Positions 47,849-57,193 of a stretch of DNA of 64,000 nt are shown piece after piece. Below the pieces are notes generated by a model. The model saw only the letters and a program-made list of their open reading frames with translations, had not been told where the DNA came from and did no database searches. Every line of letters starts with the position of its first letter. Within the stretch, counting starts at the first letter, position 1. Source of the DNA: Caldibacillus debilis DSM 16016 (GTDB taxonomy: Bacteria; Bacillota; Bacilli; Bacillales; Caldibacillaceae); the NCBI RefSeq assembly GCF_000383875.1, contig NZ_KB912881.1, positions 41,738-105,737 of the forward strand, in the 5' to 3' direction. Position numbers and translations under genes: made by a program.

Positions 47849-48118
47849 GGCTTTCCTTCCTTTTTCAACGGTATTCTTTCGGTATGAAAAGTTCGTAATT
47901 TTATATTACACGATCCTTGAACCGTCGTGCCATCCGTTTTCCGAAAATGTCCGGCGTCCGGAGGGATCCTTCGCCCCAAAGGCCGGGGGACAGGGGTTGC
48001 AAAAGGGTCAAGTCCTCATGTTTGTGTAAATTCCCGCTCCATGTCCCAGGAACACAGTCTTCCGGGAATGGATCCGCTTTGCGCCCGCTTCTTTTTACAC
48101 AAATTTTTGGACTTCATC
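47849..48118. other. Spacer upstream of the TraB-like gene
   Basis: 270 bp with a short AT-rich stretch at 47890-47915 that could contain a promoter. A single TTGCAAAAGGG word at 47997 resembles the repeat units that follow. No gene supported. Confidence 0.4.
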
Positions 48119-48365
48119 TTGCAAAAGTGCGGAAAGACGTTCCAGTAGTGGCCTTTGTTTCATATGCAGGCTGCAAATGCGAGGGATACCGTTCCGAACG
48201 TCTTTGTTTGATGTGCGAGTTGCAAATCCGCGGAAATTCGTTTCCGGCTCCTTGATTAAATATGCGGGTTGCAAATCTGCGGAAAGACGCTTCAGTCGTG
48301 TTGATCGATATGCGGTTTGCGAGGGGACAGGAACAGGCTTCAGCCGCCGAACGATTTGAAGTCCG
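48119..48365. repeat. Degenerate tandem repeat, about 49-bp unit, 4-5 copies
   Basis: Units begin with TTGCAAA-like words at 48119, 48171, 48220, 48269 and 48317 (spacings 52, 49, 49, 48). The consensus includes GGGTTGCAAATCTGCGG followed by AAAGACG, then a T-rich end. A period of 49 is not a multiple of 3, so frames are not maintained. Function unknown. Confidence 0.7.
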
Positions 48366-48423
48366 CAAAGCATAAACGGACAGGTTTTCAGCCGTTCCAG
48401 AGCGGTCATGCGCGAAAGACGGG

Positions 48424-48453
48424 CAAACAAAATCCCCGCTCCGAAAAGCGGGG
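48424..48453 (-). terminator. Terminator of the fadF-like gene
   Basis: A 7-bp stem (48434-48440/48447-48453, CCCCGCT/AGCGGGG) is followed by ATTTTGTTTG on the minus strand, 140 bp past the stop. Confidence 0.75.
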
Positions 48454-48593
48454 CAGGCCGCTGCCGTTTCTTCCCATCCGGGCAGCCGCAATCCGGCCGG
48501 AGTTTCAGGCATCCCATCTTTCCCGCAGAGGGATGAACAAGCCGGGCGGGAAGAAAGGGGTGCGCCGGCGGCTTTTAAAATCGGGATGCTTTC

Positions 48594-50714
48594 TTATGAA
48601 ACAAGCGTTTGTCGCCCGTTGCCGCATACGGCCTTTTCCAAAATTTCGGCGACGTCGTAGGTTTTGATCCGATCTTCCACTTCCTTCGCCTTCGTACCGT
48701 CGGACAGCATCGTCAGGCAGTAGGGGCAGGCGGAACTGATAATATCCGGGTTCACTTTCAGCGCCTGTTCCGTGCGGGCCACGTTGATGCGATGGCCGGT
48801 ATTCTCCTCCATCCACATGAGGCCGCCCCCGGCGCCGCAGCACATGGCGTTTTCCCGGTTCCGTTCGATCTCGACGAACTTGACGCCCTTGATCGATTTC
48901 AAAATTTCCCGCGGCGCATCGTAGACGCCGTTGTAGCGGCCCAAGTAGCAGGAATCGTGGAAGGTGACCGTCTCGTTGACCGGATATTTCGGCACGAGCC
49001 GCCCTTCCTTGACCCATTTCAACAGCAGCTCGGTATGGTGATAAACTTCTCCCGTAAAACCGAAGTCCGGATACTCGTTTTTGAACACATTGTAGGCATG
49101 CGGATCGATGGTGACGATTTTTTTCACGCCGTTTTTCTCGAACTCTTCGATATTGGCCATGGCCAATTCCTGGAACAGGTATTCATTGCCCAGCCGGCGG
49201 GCCGTATCGCCGGAGTTTCTCTCTTTATTTCCTAGGATGGCAAATTTGACGCCGGCGATATTCATCAGTTTCGCGAAGGACAGGGCGATCTTTTGGCTGC
49301 GGCTGTCGTAGGAACCCATCGAACCGACCCAGAACAAATATTCGAAGTCTTCCCCTTTTTTCTTCAATTCTTTTACCGTCGGGATATAAACATCTCCGCG
49401 GAGTTCCCGCCAATTTTCCTTTTCCTTCCGGTTCAAGCCCCAGGGGTTGCCCTGCCTTTCGATGTTTTGCATCGCCCTTTGGGCGTCCGGGTTCATCCTT
49501 CCCTCCGTCAAAACCAAATAACGGCGCAAATCGATGATCTTGTCGACGTGTTCGTTCATGACCGGGCATTGGTCTTCGCAGTTCCGGCAGGTGGTGCAGG
49601 CCCAAATTTCCTCTTCGGTGATAACGTCGCCGATCAGGCTCGGCTGATAAGCGAGCGACGCCGCCGACTGTTGGCCGCCGCTTGATCCCGCCTGCAAGGC
49701 CAGCCGGTTCCCCAGGGTATCGGAAAACATAAATCCCGGCACCCACGGCTGTTTCGAAGTGACCGCAGCCCCGTAGTTGGTCAGATGATCCCGCAGTTTC
49801 ACGATCAAATCCATCGGCGAAAGCATCTTTCCGGTCCCGGTCGCCGGGCACATGTTGGTACAGCGGCCGCATTCGACGCAGGCATACAGATCGATCAGCT
49901 GGAGGCGGGTAAAATCTTCGATTTTCCCGACGCCGAAGGATTCCTGGGATTCGTCTTCAAAATCGATCTTGTTCAATTTTCCCGGTTTATCCGGCCGGCT
50001 CACGAACACGTTCACCGGCGCCATGATCAAATGGAAATGCTTCGATTGGGGGATATAGACCAAAAAGATCAGCAGCACGAGCAGGTGAATCCACCAAAAC
50101 AGGTAGAACAGGACGAACGCCCCGGTTTTGTTCAAAAAGGAAAACCCGAGGGCGATGGCGGAAGCGACCGGCTCGCTCCAGCCGGCTTCCCGTCCCTCCC
50201 AGATCATCATCATGCCGTTGCCGAACAGGACGGCAAACATTAACGTGCCGATGAAGATCAGAACGAGGCCGTTTTTCAATCCCCTTTTCAAACGGACGAG
50301 CTTCTCAATATAACGGCGGTAAAAGGCCCAGGCGACGGCGGTCAAGACGAGGAGGGTGACGATTTCCTGGAAAAAAGTAAACCAGGGATATAAGGGCCCC
50401 AGCGGCAAGTGGGAGCCGGGCCGGATCCCTTTCCAGATGAAATCGACCGCCCCGAATTGGACGAGGATAAACCCGTAGAACATCATGACGTGAATCGCGC
50501 CGCTCTTTTTGTCCTTCAGCAGCTTCTTCTGTCCGAAAACATAAACGACGAACTGTTTCACCCGTTCCTTGAGACGCTTATCGAATTCCGCCTTTTTTCC
50601 AAGTTTCATATATTCGATTCTCGTCTTGACCACGTAAACGAACAGATAAACGGCGTAAGCGGTTACAAGAACGGCAGCCAGCAAATTGGTCCAAAGAAAT
50701 GCATCCATCCCCAT
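48594..50714 (-). CDS. fadF: FadF-like membrane iron-sulfur oxidoreductase
   Basis: 706-residue protein. The N-terminal 240 residues contain about six membrane helices of the nitrate-reductase-gamma/HdrE type. Two 4Fe-4S motifs follow, CVECGRCTNMCP and CTTCRNCEDQCP, and the C-terminal half has heterodisulfide-reductase CCG-type cysteines (SCYLGRYNGVYD, MCCGAGGGLMWMEE). B. subtilis FadF (YwjF) sits in the fatty-acid degradation regulon next to acdA; it is thought to accept electrons from ETF and reduce quinone. Start ATG 50714 with AGGAG 10 bp upstream. A FadR-like operator overlaps its promoter. Confidence 0.92.
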   Translation of the reverse strand: MGMDAFLWTNLLAAVLVTAYAVYLFVYVVKTRIEYMKLGKKAEFDKRLKERVKQFVVYVFGQKKLLKDKKSGAIHVMMFYGFILVQFGAVDFIWKGIRPGSHLPLGPLYPWFTFFQEIVTLLVLTAVAWAFYRRYIEKLVRLKRGLKNGLVLIFIGTLMFAVLFGNGMMMIWEGREAGWSEPVASAIALGFSFLNKTGAFVLFYLFWWIHLLVLLIFLVYIPQSKHFHLIMAPVNVFVSRPDKPGKLNKIDFEDESQESFGVGKIEDFTRLQLIDLYACVECGRCTNMCPATGTGKMLSPMDLIVKLRDHLTNYGAAVTSKQPWVPGFMFSDTLGNRLALQAGSSGGQQSAASLAYQPSLIGDVITEEEIWACTTCRNCEDQCPVMNEHVDKIIDLRRYLVLTEGRMNPDAQRAMQNIERQGNPWGLNRKEKENWRELRGDVYIPTVKELKKKGEDFEYLFWVGSMGSYDSRSQKIALSFAKLMNIAGVKFAILGNKERNSGDTARRLGNEYLFQELAMANIEEFEKNGVKKIVTIDPHAYNVFKNEYPDFGFTGEVYHHTELLLKWVKEGRLVPKYPVNETVTFHDSCYLGRYNGVYDAPREILKSIKGVKFVEIERNRENAMCCGAGGGLMWMEENTGHRINVARTEQALKVNPDIISSACPYCLTMLSDGTKAKEVEDRIKTYDVAEILEKAVCGNGRQTLVS

Positions 50715-50834
50715 CTACCCCTTTCTCCTGTGGTCCCCGAATAACGCCTCGTCTATTACCGCAGGCGGACGAACGGGGATTCCCCATCCCCTTTGCCGCA
50801 CCGAGATCGGCCGTTTTTCATCGGATTTATGTCT

Positions 50835-50865
50835 ATTATACATCAATGAATGAGCATTCAGTCAA
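50835..50865 (-). promoter_or_regulatory. Promoter of the fadF-like gene
   Basis: A perfect TATAAT (50835-50840) lies 19 bp from TTGACT (50860-50865) on the minus strand. The long spacer is occupied by the operator palindrome. Confidence 0.55.
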
Positions 50866-50866
50866 T
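50842..50866 (-). promoter_or_regulatory. Candidate TetR/FadR operator upstream of the fadF-like gene
   Basis: Plus strand TGAATGA GCA TTCAGTCA is an imperfect palindrome that sits between -35 and -10, an ideal repression position. Compared with the site at 44932-44954 it matches at 17 of 20 positions by eye. Confidence 0.65.
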
Positions 50867-50952
50867 ATTTTTTTAAAAAGCGGGGAGCCGGGGCGGCGGA
50901 TTTGCGGCTGCCGGTCTTTCAACGGAAGACGGGCGCCGGAGGAGAAGGCCCC

Positions 50953-51393
50953 TCAAATTACCGCTTTTTCGTCCTCCTGGAAGGTAAAGGTCAATTGGTA
51001 AGTGCCCACATCCACCTGTTCCATGATCAACCCGTAATGGATTTTCAGCGTCCCCTTCTTTAAGTCCGGATCCCATTGAAAATCCAGTTCCTTCGTATTG
51101 GTCGTCAAATAAAAGGTCCCCAATTCGGTTTCGAAGGTCCCGCTCATTAACCGGTCCCTTTTATACGCCTGCCGCATGTTCAACGAACCCGACCGCAGGA
51201 TGAGGACTTCATCCTCCTTGATTTTGACGGTCGTATGGATCGTTCCGGAATCGATGATTTCGTCATATTTCAAATAGTAAATCCCGTCTTTCTTATGAAA
51301 ACGCCCAAAAGCGATCAGCTCATACTCCTCGCGGACCCCGTCCTGAAAAATGGACGTTTTTAACGATATTTTTACCGGGAATGAAAATGACAC
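50953..51393 (-). CDS. ywiB: DUF1934 family protein YwiB
   Basis: 146-residue conserved Bacillus protein with a calycin-like beta-barrel character (alternating strands, KISLKTSIFQDGVREEYELIAFGRFHKKDGIYYLKYDE, VLILRSGSLNMRQAYKRDR). Function unknown. In B. subtilis ywiB sits beside argS and speB; here argS is absent from this position. Start set at GTG 51393 with AAGGATGTGGTGAA upstream, matching the family N-terminus; the frame is open to 51435. Confidence 0.85.
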   Translation of the reverse strand: MSFSFPVKISLKTSIFQDGVREEYELIAFGRFHKKDGIYYLKYDEIIDSGTIHTTVKIKEDEVLILRSGSLNMRQAYKRDRLMSGTFETELGTFYLTTNTKELDFQWDPDLKKGTLKIHYGLIMEQVDVGTYQLTFTFQEDEKAVI

Positions 51394-51875
51394 TTCACCA
51401 CATCCTTTTTGCAGGGAAAATTCCGTATGCAGCACCGGCGGTGTCCGGCCGGTGACGGTTCCGGCAAAAAAGATCCGGCGGTTCCGCCGGCGGTTTTACG
51501 GGTTCTCCCGCCGGGCGCCGGCAGCCGATTCGCCGGCGGAATCCCCCGGGGGAATCCCTTTCCTCCAAAGAATCATTTTCCCTCGGGAACCGGGGAACCT
51601 TGTTCCCTTTCAAGATTCCCGTTTTAGGAATCCCGCCGTTTTCACCCCGGCCGAAAAACCCCTTCCGGCCGCGGACAAACCCGGCAGCCAATATCACCTG
51701 CCGAGGCGGCAGGCGATCCGGCGATAAACGTTCCCAGCAATATTTTAACAAAAGCCGGGGGGTGTTTAAAGGAAGGGGAATGGGAGCCGTTTCTTTTCCC
51801 GGGGATCATTGAAGGCGGCGGAGAAGGACCTTCTCGGCCGCGGCAAGGCGGACCCTCGTTCGTAAAAAGCGGGGA

Positions 51876-51890
51876 GCCGGCGAAACCGGC
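51876..51890. repeat. Hairpin repeat copy 1
   Basis: GCCGGCGAAACCGGC, a 5-bp stem with a CGAAA loop. An identical 15-mer lies 66 bp downstream; flanks (GGGGA before, CCGC after) are also partly shared. Confidence 0.6.
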
Positions 51891-51941
51891 ACTTTTCCGC
51901 AAGCGGGGTCGAGGTTGTACAGCCCGTTTCCGTTTTTGTAT

Positions 51942-51956
51942 GCCGGCGAAACCGGC
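51942..51956. repeat. Hairpin repeat copy 2
   Basis: Second identical copy of GCCGGCGAAACCGGC. Neither copy is followed by a T-run, so these are not simple terminators. Confidence 0.6.
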
Positions 51957-52174
51957 ATTCCCCCGCATGGCACGGCCGTTTTCCTTTCCCGGGCGCGTCC
52001 TCCTCCGGGGGAACCGGCCATAGAAAGGGAAATCGGCGGGATTGGATCGGAATGTTGATGTATTGCTTTAAAAAAAGCGAGCCAAAGGAAGCAAAAATCG
52101 GCCCCATCATGCGGAGAACCGTCCATACGGATTTTCTTGGCGAAAGCGGCGGGAAGAGGAAGACGGGTCTTCCC

Positions 52175-53053
52175 CTAGGATTTTTTCACCCAGCCGAGGA
52201 GGATTTCCCGGACGAGTTTGGCGGCGACGATCTGGGTCTGTTCGGTCGGATCGTAAACCGGCGCCACTTCCACGACGTCCGCCCCGATGATACGGACATC
52301 TGCCAGGGCGAGGAGCCGGACGGTTTCCAGCAGCTCTCTCGAGGTGATTCCCCCCGCTTCCGCCGTCCCGGTTCCCGGGGCAAAGGCCGGGTCGAGCACG
52401 TCGATATCGATGGTGACATACACATGCCGCCCTTTCAATTTTGGAAGGGCCCGTTTCAGCGGTTCCGCCACGTCAAATTTTGCGAGATGCATGCCCGACC
52501 GGGCGGCAAATTGAAATTCTTCCCTCGTCCCGGACCGGATGCCGAAGGAAAAGACGTTCTCCGGCCCGATCAGATCGACGGCTTTCCGGATCGGGGTGGC
52601 GTGGGACAGCTCTTCCCCTTCGTATTCCTCGCGCAAATCGGCGTGGGCGTCAATATGGATCAGGGCAAAATCCTTTCTCCTTTTGTGAACCGCGCGGATC
52701 ACCCCCCAAGTGACCAGATGTTCGCCCCCCAAGCCGAGGGGAAATTTTCCATGGTCCAAAATTTTCCCGGCGAACTCCTCGATCATCGCCAGGCTCCTCG
52801 AGGCGTTGCCGAAGGGCAGCGGGATATCCCCCGCGTCAAAGTATTTGACCTCCGTCAAATGCCGGTCCAAATAGGGGCTGTATTCCTCCAGGCCGACGGA
52901 CGCCTCCCGGATCCGGGCCGGGCCGAACCGGGAACCCGGGCGGAAAGAAACGGTCCAGTCCATCGGCATGCCGTAGATGACGGCTTCACTTTTTTCAAAA
53001 TCCGGGCAGCTCCCGATAAACACTTTTCCGGAATAGGCTTCGTCGAATCGCAA
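52175..53053 (-). CDS. speB: Agmatinase
   Basis: 292-residue ureohydrolase cleaving agmatine to putrescine and urea. The binuclear manganese ligands are seen in GGEHLVTWGV, IHIDAHADLR and TIDIDVLDPAFAPGTGT; YGMPMDWTVSFRPGSRFGPARIREAS is the family N-terminal signature. The start is probably TTG 53053, which has GGGGGG 7 bp upstream and gives LRFDEAYSGKVFIG, matching the B. subtilis start; the upstream ATG has no ribosome site. It follows speE by 35 bp in a polyamine operon. Confidence 0.94.
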   Translation of the reverse strand: MRFDEAYSGKVFIGSCPDFEKSEAVIYGMPMDWTVSFRPGSRFGPARIREASVGLEEYSPYLDRHLTEVKYFDAGDIPLPFGNASRSLAMIEEFAGKILDHGKFPLGLGGEHLVTWGVIRAVHKRRKDFALIHIDAHADLREEYEGEELSHATPIRKAVDLIGPENVFSFGIRSGTREEFQFAARSGMHLAKFDVAEPLKRALPKLKGRHVYVTIDIDVLDPAFAPGTGTAEAGGITSRELLETVRLLALADVRIIGADVVEVAPVYDPTEQTQIVAAKLVREILLGWVKKS

Positions 53054-53088
53054 CCAGAGTCCCCCCTCATTCATGGAAAATGGAGAAG

Positions 53089-53919
53089 CTATTTCGTCAA
53101 GTCTTCGACAAATTTCGGCAGAACGAACGAGGCAAAATGGTATTTTTCCGTATAATATTTCGTATCGATCGGGTAGAACCGATCCTTTTCCACCTTCAGC
53201 GGATCGTACTTTTTCGACCCGAGGGTGAAGGTCCATAAACCGCTCGGGTAAGTCGGGACATTGGCGGTATACAAGCGGGTGATCGGGAAGATTTCCTTGA
53301 CATCGGCAAAGATCTTCCGGATCAAATCCCCTTTAAACCACGGGTTGTCGGTTTGGGCGACAAACAGGCCGTCGTCTTTCAGGGCGTTGGCGATCCCGGC
53401 GTAAAATCCTTTTGTAAACAGTTGGACGGCCGGGCCGATCGGTTCCGTCGAATCGACGAGAATCACGTCATAACGGTTTTCGCTCTCGGCGATATGCTTG
53501 AATCCGTCCGCGACCTTCACCTCCACCCGGGGATCGTCCAATTTTCCGGCGATTTCCGGCAAAAATCTTTTTGCGCTCTCGATGACCTTTCCGTCAATTT
53601 CCACAAGGGTCGCCTTCTTCACTTCCGGGTGTTTCAAAATCTCGCGGATGACTCCCCCGTCCCCGCCGCCGACCACAAGAACCTCTTCCGGCTTCGGATG
53701 GGTGAACAGGGGAACGTGGGCCATCATTTCGTGATAGACGAACTCATCCTTCTGGCTCGTCATCACCATGCCGTCCAATAAAAGCATGTTCCCCCATTCT
53801 TCCGTTTCCACCATTTCCAGCATTTGATATTCGGTTTTTTCCGTCTGCAAAGTTTTCTTTACCTTCATCGTGATCCCGAAATTTTTCGTCTGCAATTCCG
53901 TAAACCATAGCCCGCTCAT
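53089..53919 (-). CDS. speE: Spermidine synthase
   Basis: 276-residue aminopropyltransferase making spermidine from putrescine and decarboxylated SAM. The motif [19 protein letters not shown] binds the nucleotide; the catalytic region is [14 protein letters not shown], and [36 protein letters not shown] is conserved. Start ATG 53919 with AAAGGTGGAGACACGG upstream; the longer open frame is not supported. The downstream speB provides its putrescine substrate. Confidence 0.96.
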   Translation of the reverse strand: MSGLWFTELQTKNFGITMKVKKTLQTEKTEYQMLEMVETEEWGNMLLLDGMVMTSQKDEFVYHEMMAHVPLFTHPKPEEVLVVGGGDGGVIREILKHPEVKKATLVEIDGKVIESAKRFLPEIAGKLDDPRVEVKVADGFKHIAESENRYDVILVDSTEPIGPAVQLFTKGFYAGIANALKDDGLFVAQTDNPWFKGDLIRKIFADVKEIFPITRLYTANVPTYPSGLWTFTLGSKKYDPLKVEKDRFYPIDTKYYTEKYHFASFVLPKFVEDLTK

Positions 53920-54254
53920 CCGTGTCTCCACCTTTCTTTCCATTTCTATTCTATCCCTTTCGATTTTTCCCACCCTAAAAAGTAAACATGAAAAGTATAA
54001 AAACACGGGCCGAAAAATGCAAGGAGATTTTTTGTCCAAGGCCCGAGGGCAAAGTCGTCGTGTTCGGCTTCCGGAGCGGCATCCGGGCCCTTTTTGAGCG
54101 GCGGGAAAGGGAATGCCATTTTTTCCACACTTCCCGTACGAAAAGCGACGGAGAAAGCCCGCTTACGTTGGCCGTCCGAATCTTCCCGGCCGGCAAAAGG
54201 CGGGCGCGGATCGCTTCGTCCGGAATCATCAGCGCCTTTGACGCATCGCAGCGG

Positions 54255-54648
54255 ATAGCGGACACCGGAAGGGATGACGGACATTCTCCTCGCGATGATG
54301 GACGTTTTTTCCGGGATGATAAATATTTTTTCTTTCATGGCGGACAAATTTTTTTCCATGTTGGACAAAAAATCTCCAATGATGGACCGACCGTCGAAAA
54401 TGTCGGACATTCCCATGCGATGTCGGACAATTTTTTTCAAATGCTGAACCATCCGGTCGAAATGTTGGACCATCCGTCCGGAAAGCCAAAGGGAATGTCG
54501 AACGATTCATTCAAGATGTTGGACAAACGGTATCGTTTTTTGAACGTTTTGCAAAAAATGTTGAACATTTCTCCTTGTCTCCTTGGCTGTTGAACCGTCC
54601 GGTCGCGAAGAAAAATAAAATGTCGGACATTCCTGTCGGATGTTGAAC
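54255..54648. repeat. Phased 21-bp tandem array with a near-palindromic core
   Basis: About 17 copies of a core resembling ATGTYGGACA start at 54274, 54295, 54316, 54337, 54358, 54379, 54400, 54420, 54441, 54462, 54495, 54516, 54537, 54558, 54587, 54620 and 54640, with a weaker one at 54255. Most intervals are 21 bp; exceptions are 20 or 29-33. The best copies (AATGTCGGACATT) are perfect palindromes about the central G. The filler between cores is variable and often T-rich. The array lies in the speE-pbpG spacer. Confidence 0.85.
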
Positions 54649-55041
54649 ACTGGGCCCCACGCCGACCGATGATCCTTTCGGCCCGCGGCCGGAAACCATG
54701 CCGCGGCTTGGGAAACGCGCAAAGGAAAAATAAATTTTAAAGCGCGGTTCCCGCGATTTTTTTCGGTTTAAGGCCGCGGAGCGCGCATCCCCGGATCCCC
54801 AGGGCGGGGAATTGTCCGGCGCGCCTCTTTTGCAGCTGCGGAAACCCGGCCCCTTTCGCCTGCCGTCCCCCGCCCTTTTCGCCTGTTCATCCCCTCCCGG
54901 TTCCCGCGTGAAGGCCGCCTCTCCCCTTGCCCGAAAAATCTCCCCTCCCCGGCCGGTTTTCCGGGTTTAATTTTTTCCCTTGTTTTCCATACTTTTAAAA
55001 AACCCTTTTTGCCCGCCTTTTTCCGGAAAGGAGGTTTTCCT
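54649..55041. other. Spacer upstream of pbpG
   Basis: About 390 bp, GC-rich apart from an AT stretch near 54960-55010 that may hold the pbpG promoter. No clear sigma-F or sigma-G match was found and no gene was supported. Confidence 0.4.
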
Positions 55042-57132
55042 GTGGAAATATTGACGGATCCCCCCGGCAACAAAAACAAAAAAATCTTTCGCATCCTGCT
55101 GCTGGTCGGGGCGGGTTTCCTCCTGTTCTCCTTCTTGAGCTATTCGGGCCTCTTCCTCTACGCCAAAATGGCCGGGCCGCCTCCCTTGACCGTCCCCCAA
55201 TCCACGGTCTATTACGCCGACGACGGTACGGTGATCGGAGAAACGGACAGCGGCGGAAAAAGGTATTGGGTAGGGCTGGACGAGATCTCCCCCTATTTCA
55301 AACAAGCGGCCATCGCCGTTGAAGACCAGCGTTTTTATTCCCATTCGGGTTTCGATTATAAACGGATTTTGGCGGCGATTTTCGCCGATCTGAAAGCGAT
55401 GGCCAAGGTGCAGGGAGCCAGCACCATCACCCAGCAGTACGCCCGGAATTTGTATTTGACCCATGACAAAACGTGGGCAAGGAAAATCAAAGAGGCTCTC
55501 TATACGATCCGGCTGGAAGCCAATTACGGGAAAGATGAAATATTGGAAGGCTATCTCAATACGATCTATTTCGGCCACGGCGCCTACGGGGTGGAAGCCG
55601 CCAGCCGGTTTTATTTCGGAAAAAAGGCGAAGGATCTCGATCTGGCCGAGGCCGCGATCCTGGCCGGCATTCCGAAGGGGCCTTCCCTTTTTTCTCCCGT
55701 CATCTCCTTCGAGCGGGCAAAGAAAAGGCAGAAGCTCGTCCTTAAAAAAATGGCGGAAAACGGGATGATTTCCGAAGAAGAGGCGGAAGAAGCCTTTCGG
55801 GAAGAGCTTCACATCGCGGGAAAACATCCGGTCCGGGAAAAAATCGCCCCCTATTTTCAGGATGCCGTCCAGCAGGAACTCAAACGGGTGATGGGGCTGG
55901 ACGAGCGGACGATCGCCCTGGGCGGCCTGAAAGTGTATACGTCCCTGGATCCGAAAATGCAAAAATCGGCGGAAGAAAACATGGCGAAGACCTCCCCCGC
56001 CGGCTCCGGCATCCAGGCGGCCCTGGTCGCCATGGATCCGCAAACGGGATTCGTCAAGGCGATGATCGGGGGAAGGGATTACGCCGAGTCCAGCTTCAAT
56101 CGGGCGGTGAAAGCCATCCGCCAGCCGGGGTCCACGGTAAAGCCCTTTCTGTATTTCGCCGCCCTGGAGCACGGCTTCACCCCGTCCTCCACCTTGCGGA
56201 GCGAAGAGACGACCTTCTATTACGACGAAGGGCGCAGGCAATACGCGCCGAAAAATTTCAACGGCCGCTACGCGGAAGGGAATTTGACGATGGCCCAGGC
56301 CCTGGCGCTGTCCGACAATATTTATGCGGTGAAAACCCATCTTTTTTTAGGGATGGAAACGTTGAAAGAATATATGGAGAAATTCGGGATCACGTCGAAG
56401 CAGGAGGCGGTTCCGTCCCTCGCCTTGGGCACCTCGGGGGTGTCCGTCATCGAAATGGCCAAAGCCTACAGCCTCTTCGCCAACGGCGGAACGGCGGTCG
56501 AACCCCGCTTCATTCAAAAGGTCGTCGGCAAGGACGGACAGGTGATCTACGAATATAAAAAAAAGACCCGGCAGCTGTTGGATCCGAAAACCGCATTTGT
56601 CATGACCCATATGATGACGGGGATGTTCGACCCGAAGCTGAACGGTTACGCCGCGGTCACCGGCAGTTCGATGCTGAAGAAGGCCACGCGGATCTACGCG
56701 GGAAAATCCGGGTCGACCAATACGGACAGCTGGATGATCGGGTTTACGCCCGACCTGTTGGCCGCCGTCTGGACGGGGTACGACGATAACCGGGCCATCG
56801 CGGGCAGCCGGGAAAAGGCCTTCGCCAAAAATCTTTGGATCGGGTTCATGGAAGACGCCTTGAAGGGGAAACCGCTCCGCTCTTTCCAGCCGCCGAAGGG
56901 GGTGACCGGGGTTTGGATCGATCCCACCACCGGGCTTTTGGCCACGGATTCCTGCCCGGTCAAACGGCTGACCTATTATGTGGAAAACACCGAGCCGACC
57001 GAATTTTGCGCGGAACATCCCCATCTCCCGCCCGATTCGGAAAAAGGCGCGGAACCCCGGCACCGGGAGATCGAGGACGGGAAAAAGGCAGGGAAGCCTT
57101 GGTACCGGCGGTTTTTCGACTGGTTCGACTAG
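55042..57132 (+). CDS. pbpG: Bifunctional class A penicillin-binding protein PbpG (PBP2d type)
   Basis: 696-residue wall synthase. A membrane anchor (about 14-42) is followed by the GT51 glycosyltransferase with EDQRFYSHSGFD (catalytic Glu94) and ASTITQQYARNLYL, then the transpeptidase with SXXK as STVK (Ser364), SDN near 424 and KSG near 555. In B. subtilis pbpG is expressed in the forespore and contributes to sporulation peptidoglycan. GTG 55042 has AAAGGAGG 7 bp upstream. It lies between speE and ywhD as in B. subtilis and is followed by a plus-strand terminator. Confidence 0.94.
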   Translation: MEILTDPPGNKNKKIFRILLLVGAGFLLFSFLSYSGLFLYAKMAGPPPLTVPQSTVYYADDGTVIGETDSGGKRYWVGLDEISPYFKQAAIAVEDQRFYSHSGFDYKRILAAIFADLKAMAKVQGASTITQQYARNLYLTHDKTWARKIKEALYTIRLEANYGKDEILEGYLNTIYFGHGAYGVEAASRFYFGKKAKDLDLAEAAILAGIPKGPSLFSPVISFERAKKRQKLVLKKMAENGMISEEEAEEAFREELHIAGKHPVREKIAPYFQDAVQQELKRVMGLDERTIALGGLKVYTSLDPKMQKSAEENMAKTSPAGSGIQAALVAMDPQTGFVKAMIGGRDYAESSFNRAVKAIRQPGSTVKPFLYFAALEHGFTPSSTLRSEETTFYYDEGRRQYAPKNFNGRYAEGNLTMAQALALSDNIYAVKTHLFLGMETLKEYMEKFGITSKQEAVPSLALGTSGVSVIEMAKAYSLFANGGTAVEPRFIQKVVGKDGQVIYEYKKKTRQLLDPKTAFVMTHMMTGMFDPKLNGYAAVTGSSMLKKATRIYAGKSGSTNTDSWMIGFTPDLLAAVWTGYDDNRAIAGSREKAFAKNLWIGFMEDALKGKPLRSFQPPKGVTGVWIDPTTGLLATDSCPVKRLTYYVENTEPTEFCAEHPHLPPDSEKGAEPRHREIEDGKKAGKPWYRRFFDWFD

Positions 57133-57193
57133 CCTGCCCGAAAAAGTCGAGCCGGAACAGGCATCTGTTCCCGGAAAAAAATGACCGTGAAAG

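Larger units (their letters stand above)
51394..52174. other. GC-rich spacer between ywiB and speB
   Basis: 780 bp without a supported gene where B. subtilis would have other genes. It contains a duplicated hairpin (see repeat entries at 51876 and 51942). Short frames on both strands lack ribosome sites and family motifs. Confidence 0.5.

Noticed and set aside
48114..48512. Minus-strand repeat-protein frame over the 49-bp repeats
   Set aside because: The repeat period shifts the frame by one base per unit, so the apparent 16-residue periodicity is not a conserved protein repeat.
54274..54447. 57-codon heptad-repeat ORF inside the 21-bp array
   Set aside because: The ribosome site is adjacent to the ATG and the frame breaks at a 20-bp unit; open frames on the opposite strand show heptads too because the period is a multiple of three.
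54255..54648. CRISPR array reading of the 21-bp repeats
   Set aside because: The conserved part is only about 9 bp, the period is 21 bp and no cas genes are present; CRISPR repeats are longer with longer unique spacers.
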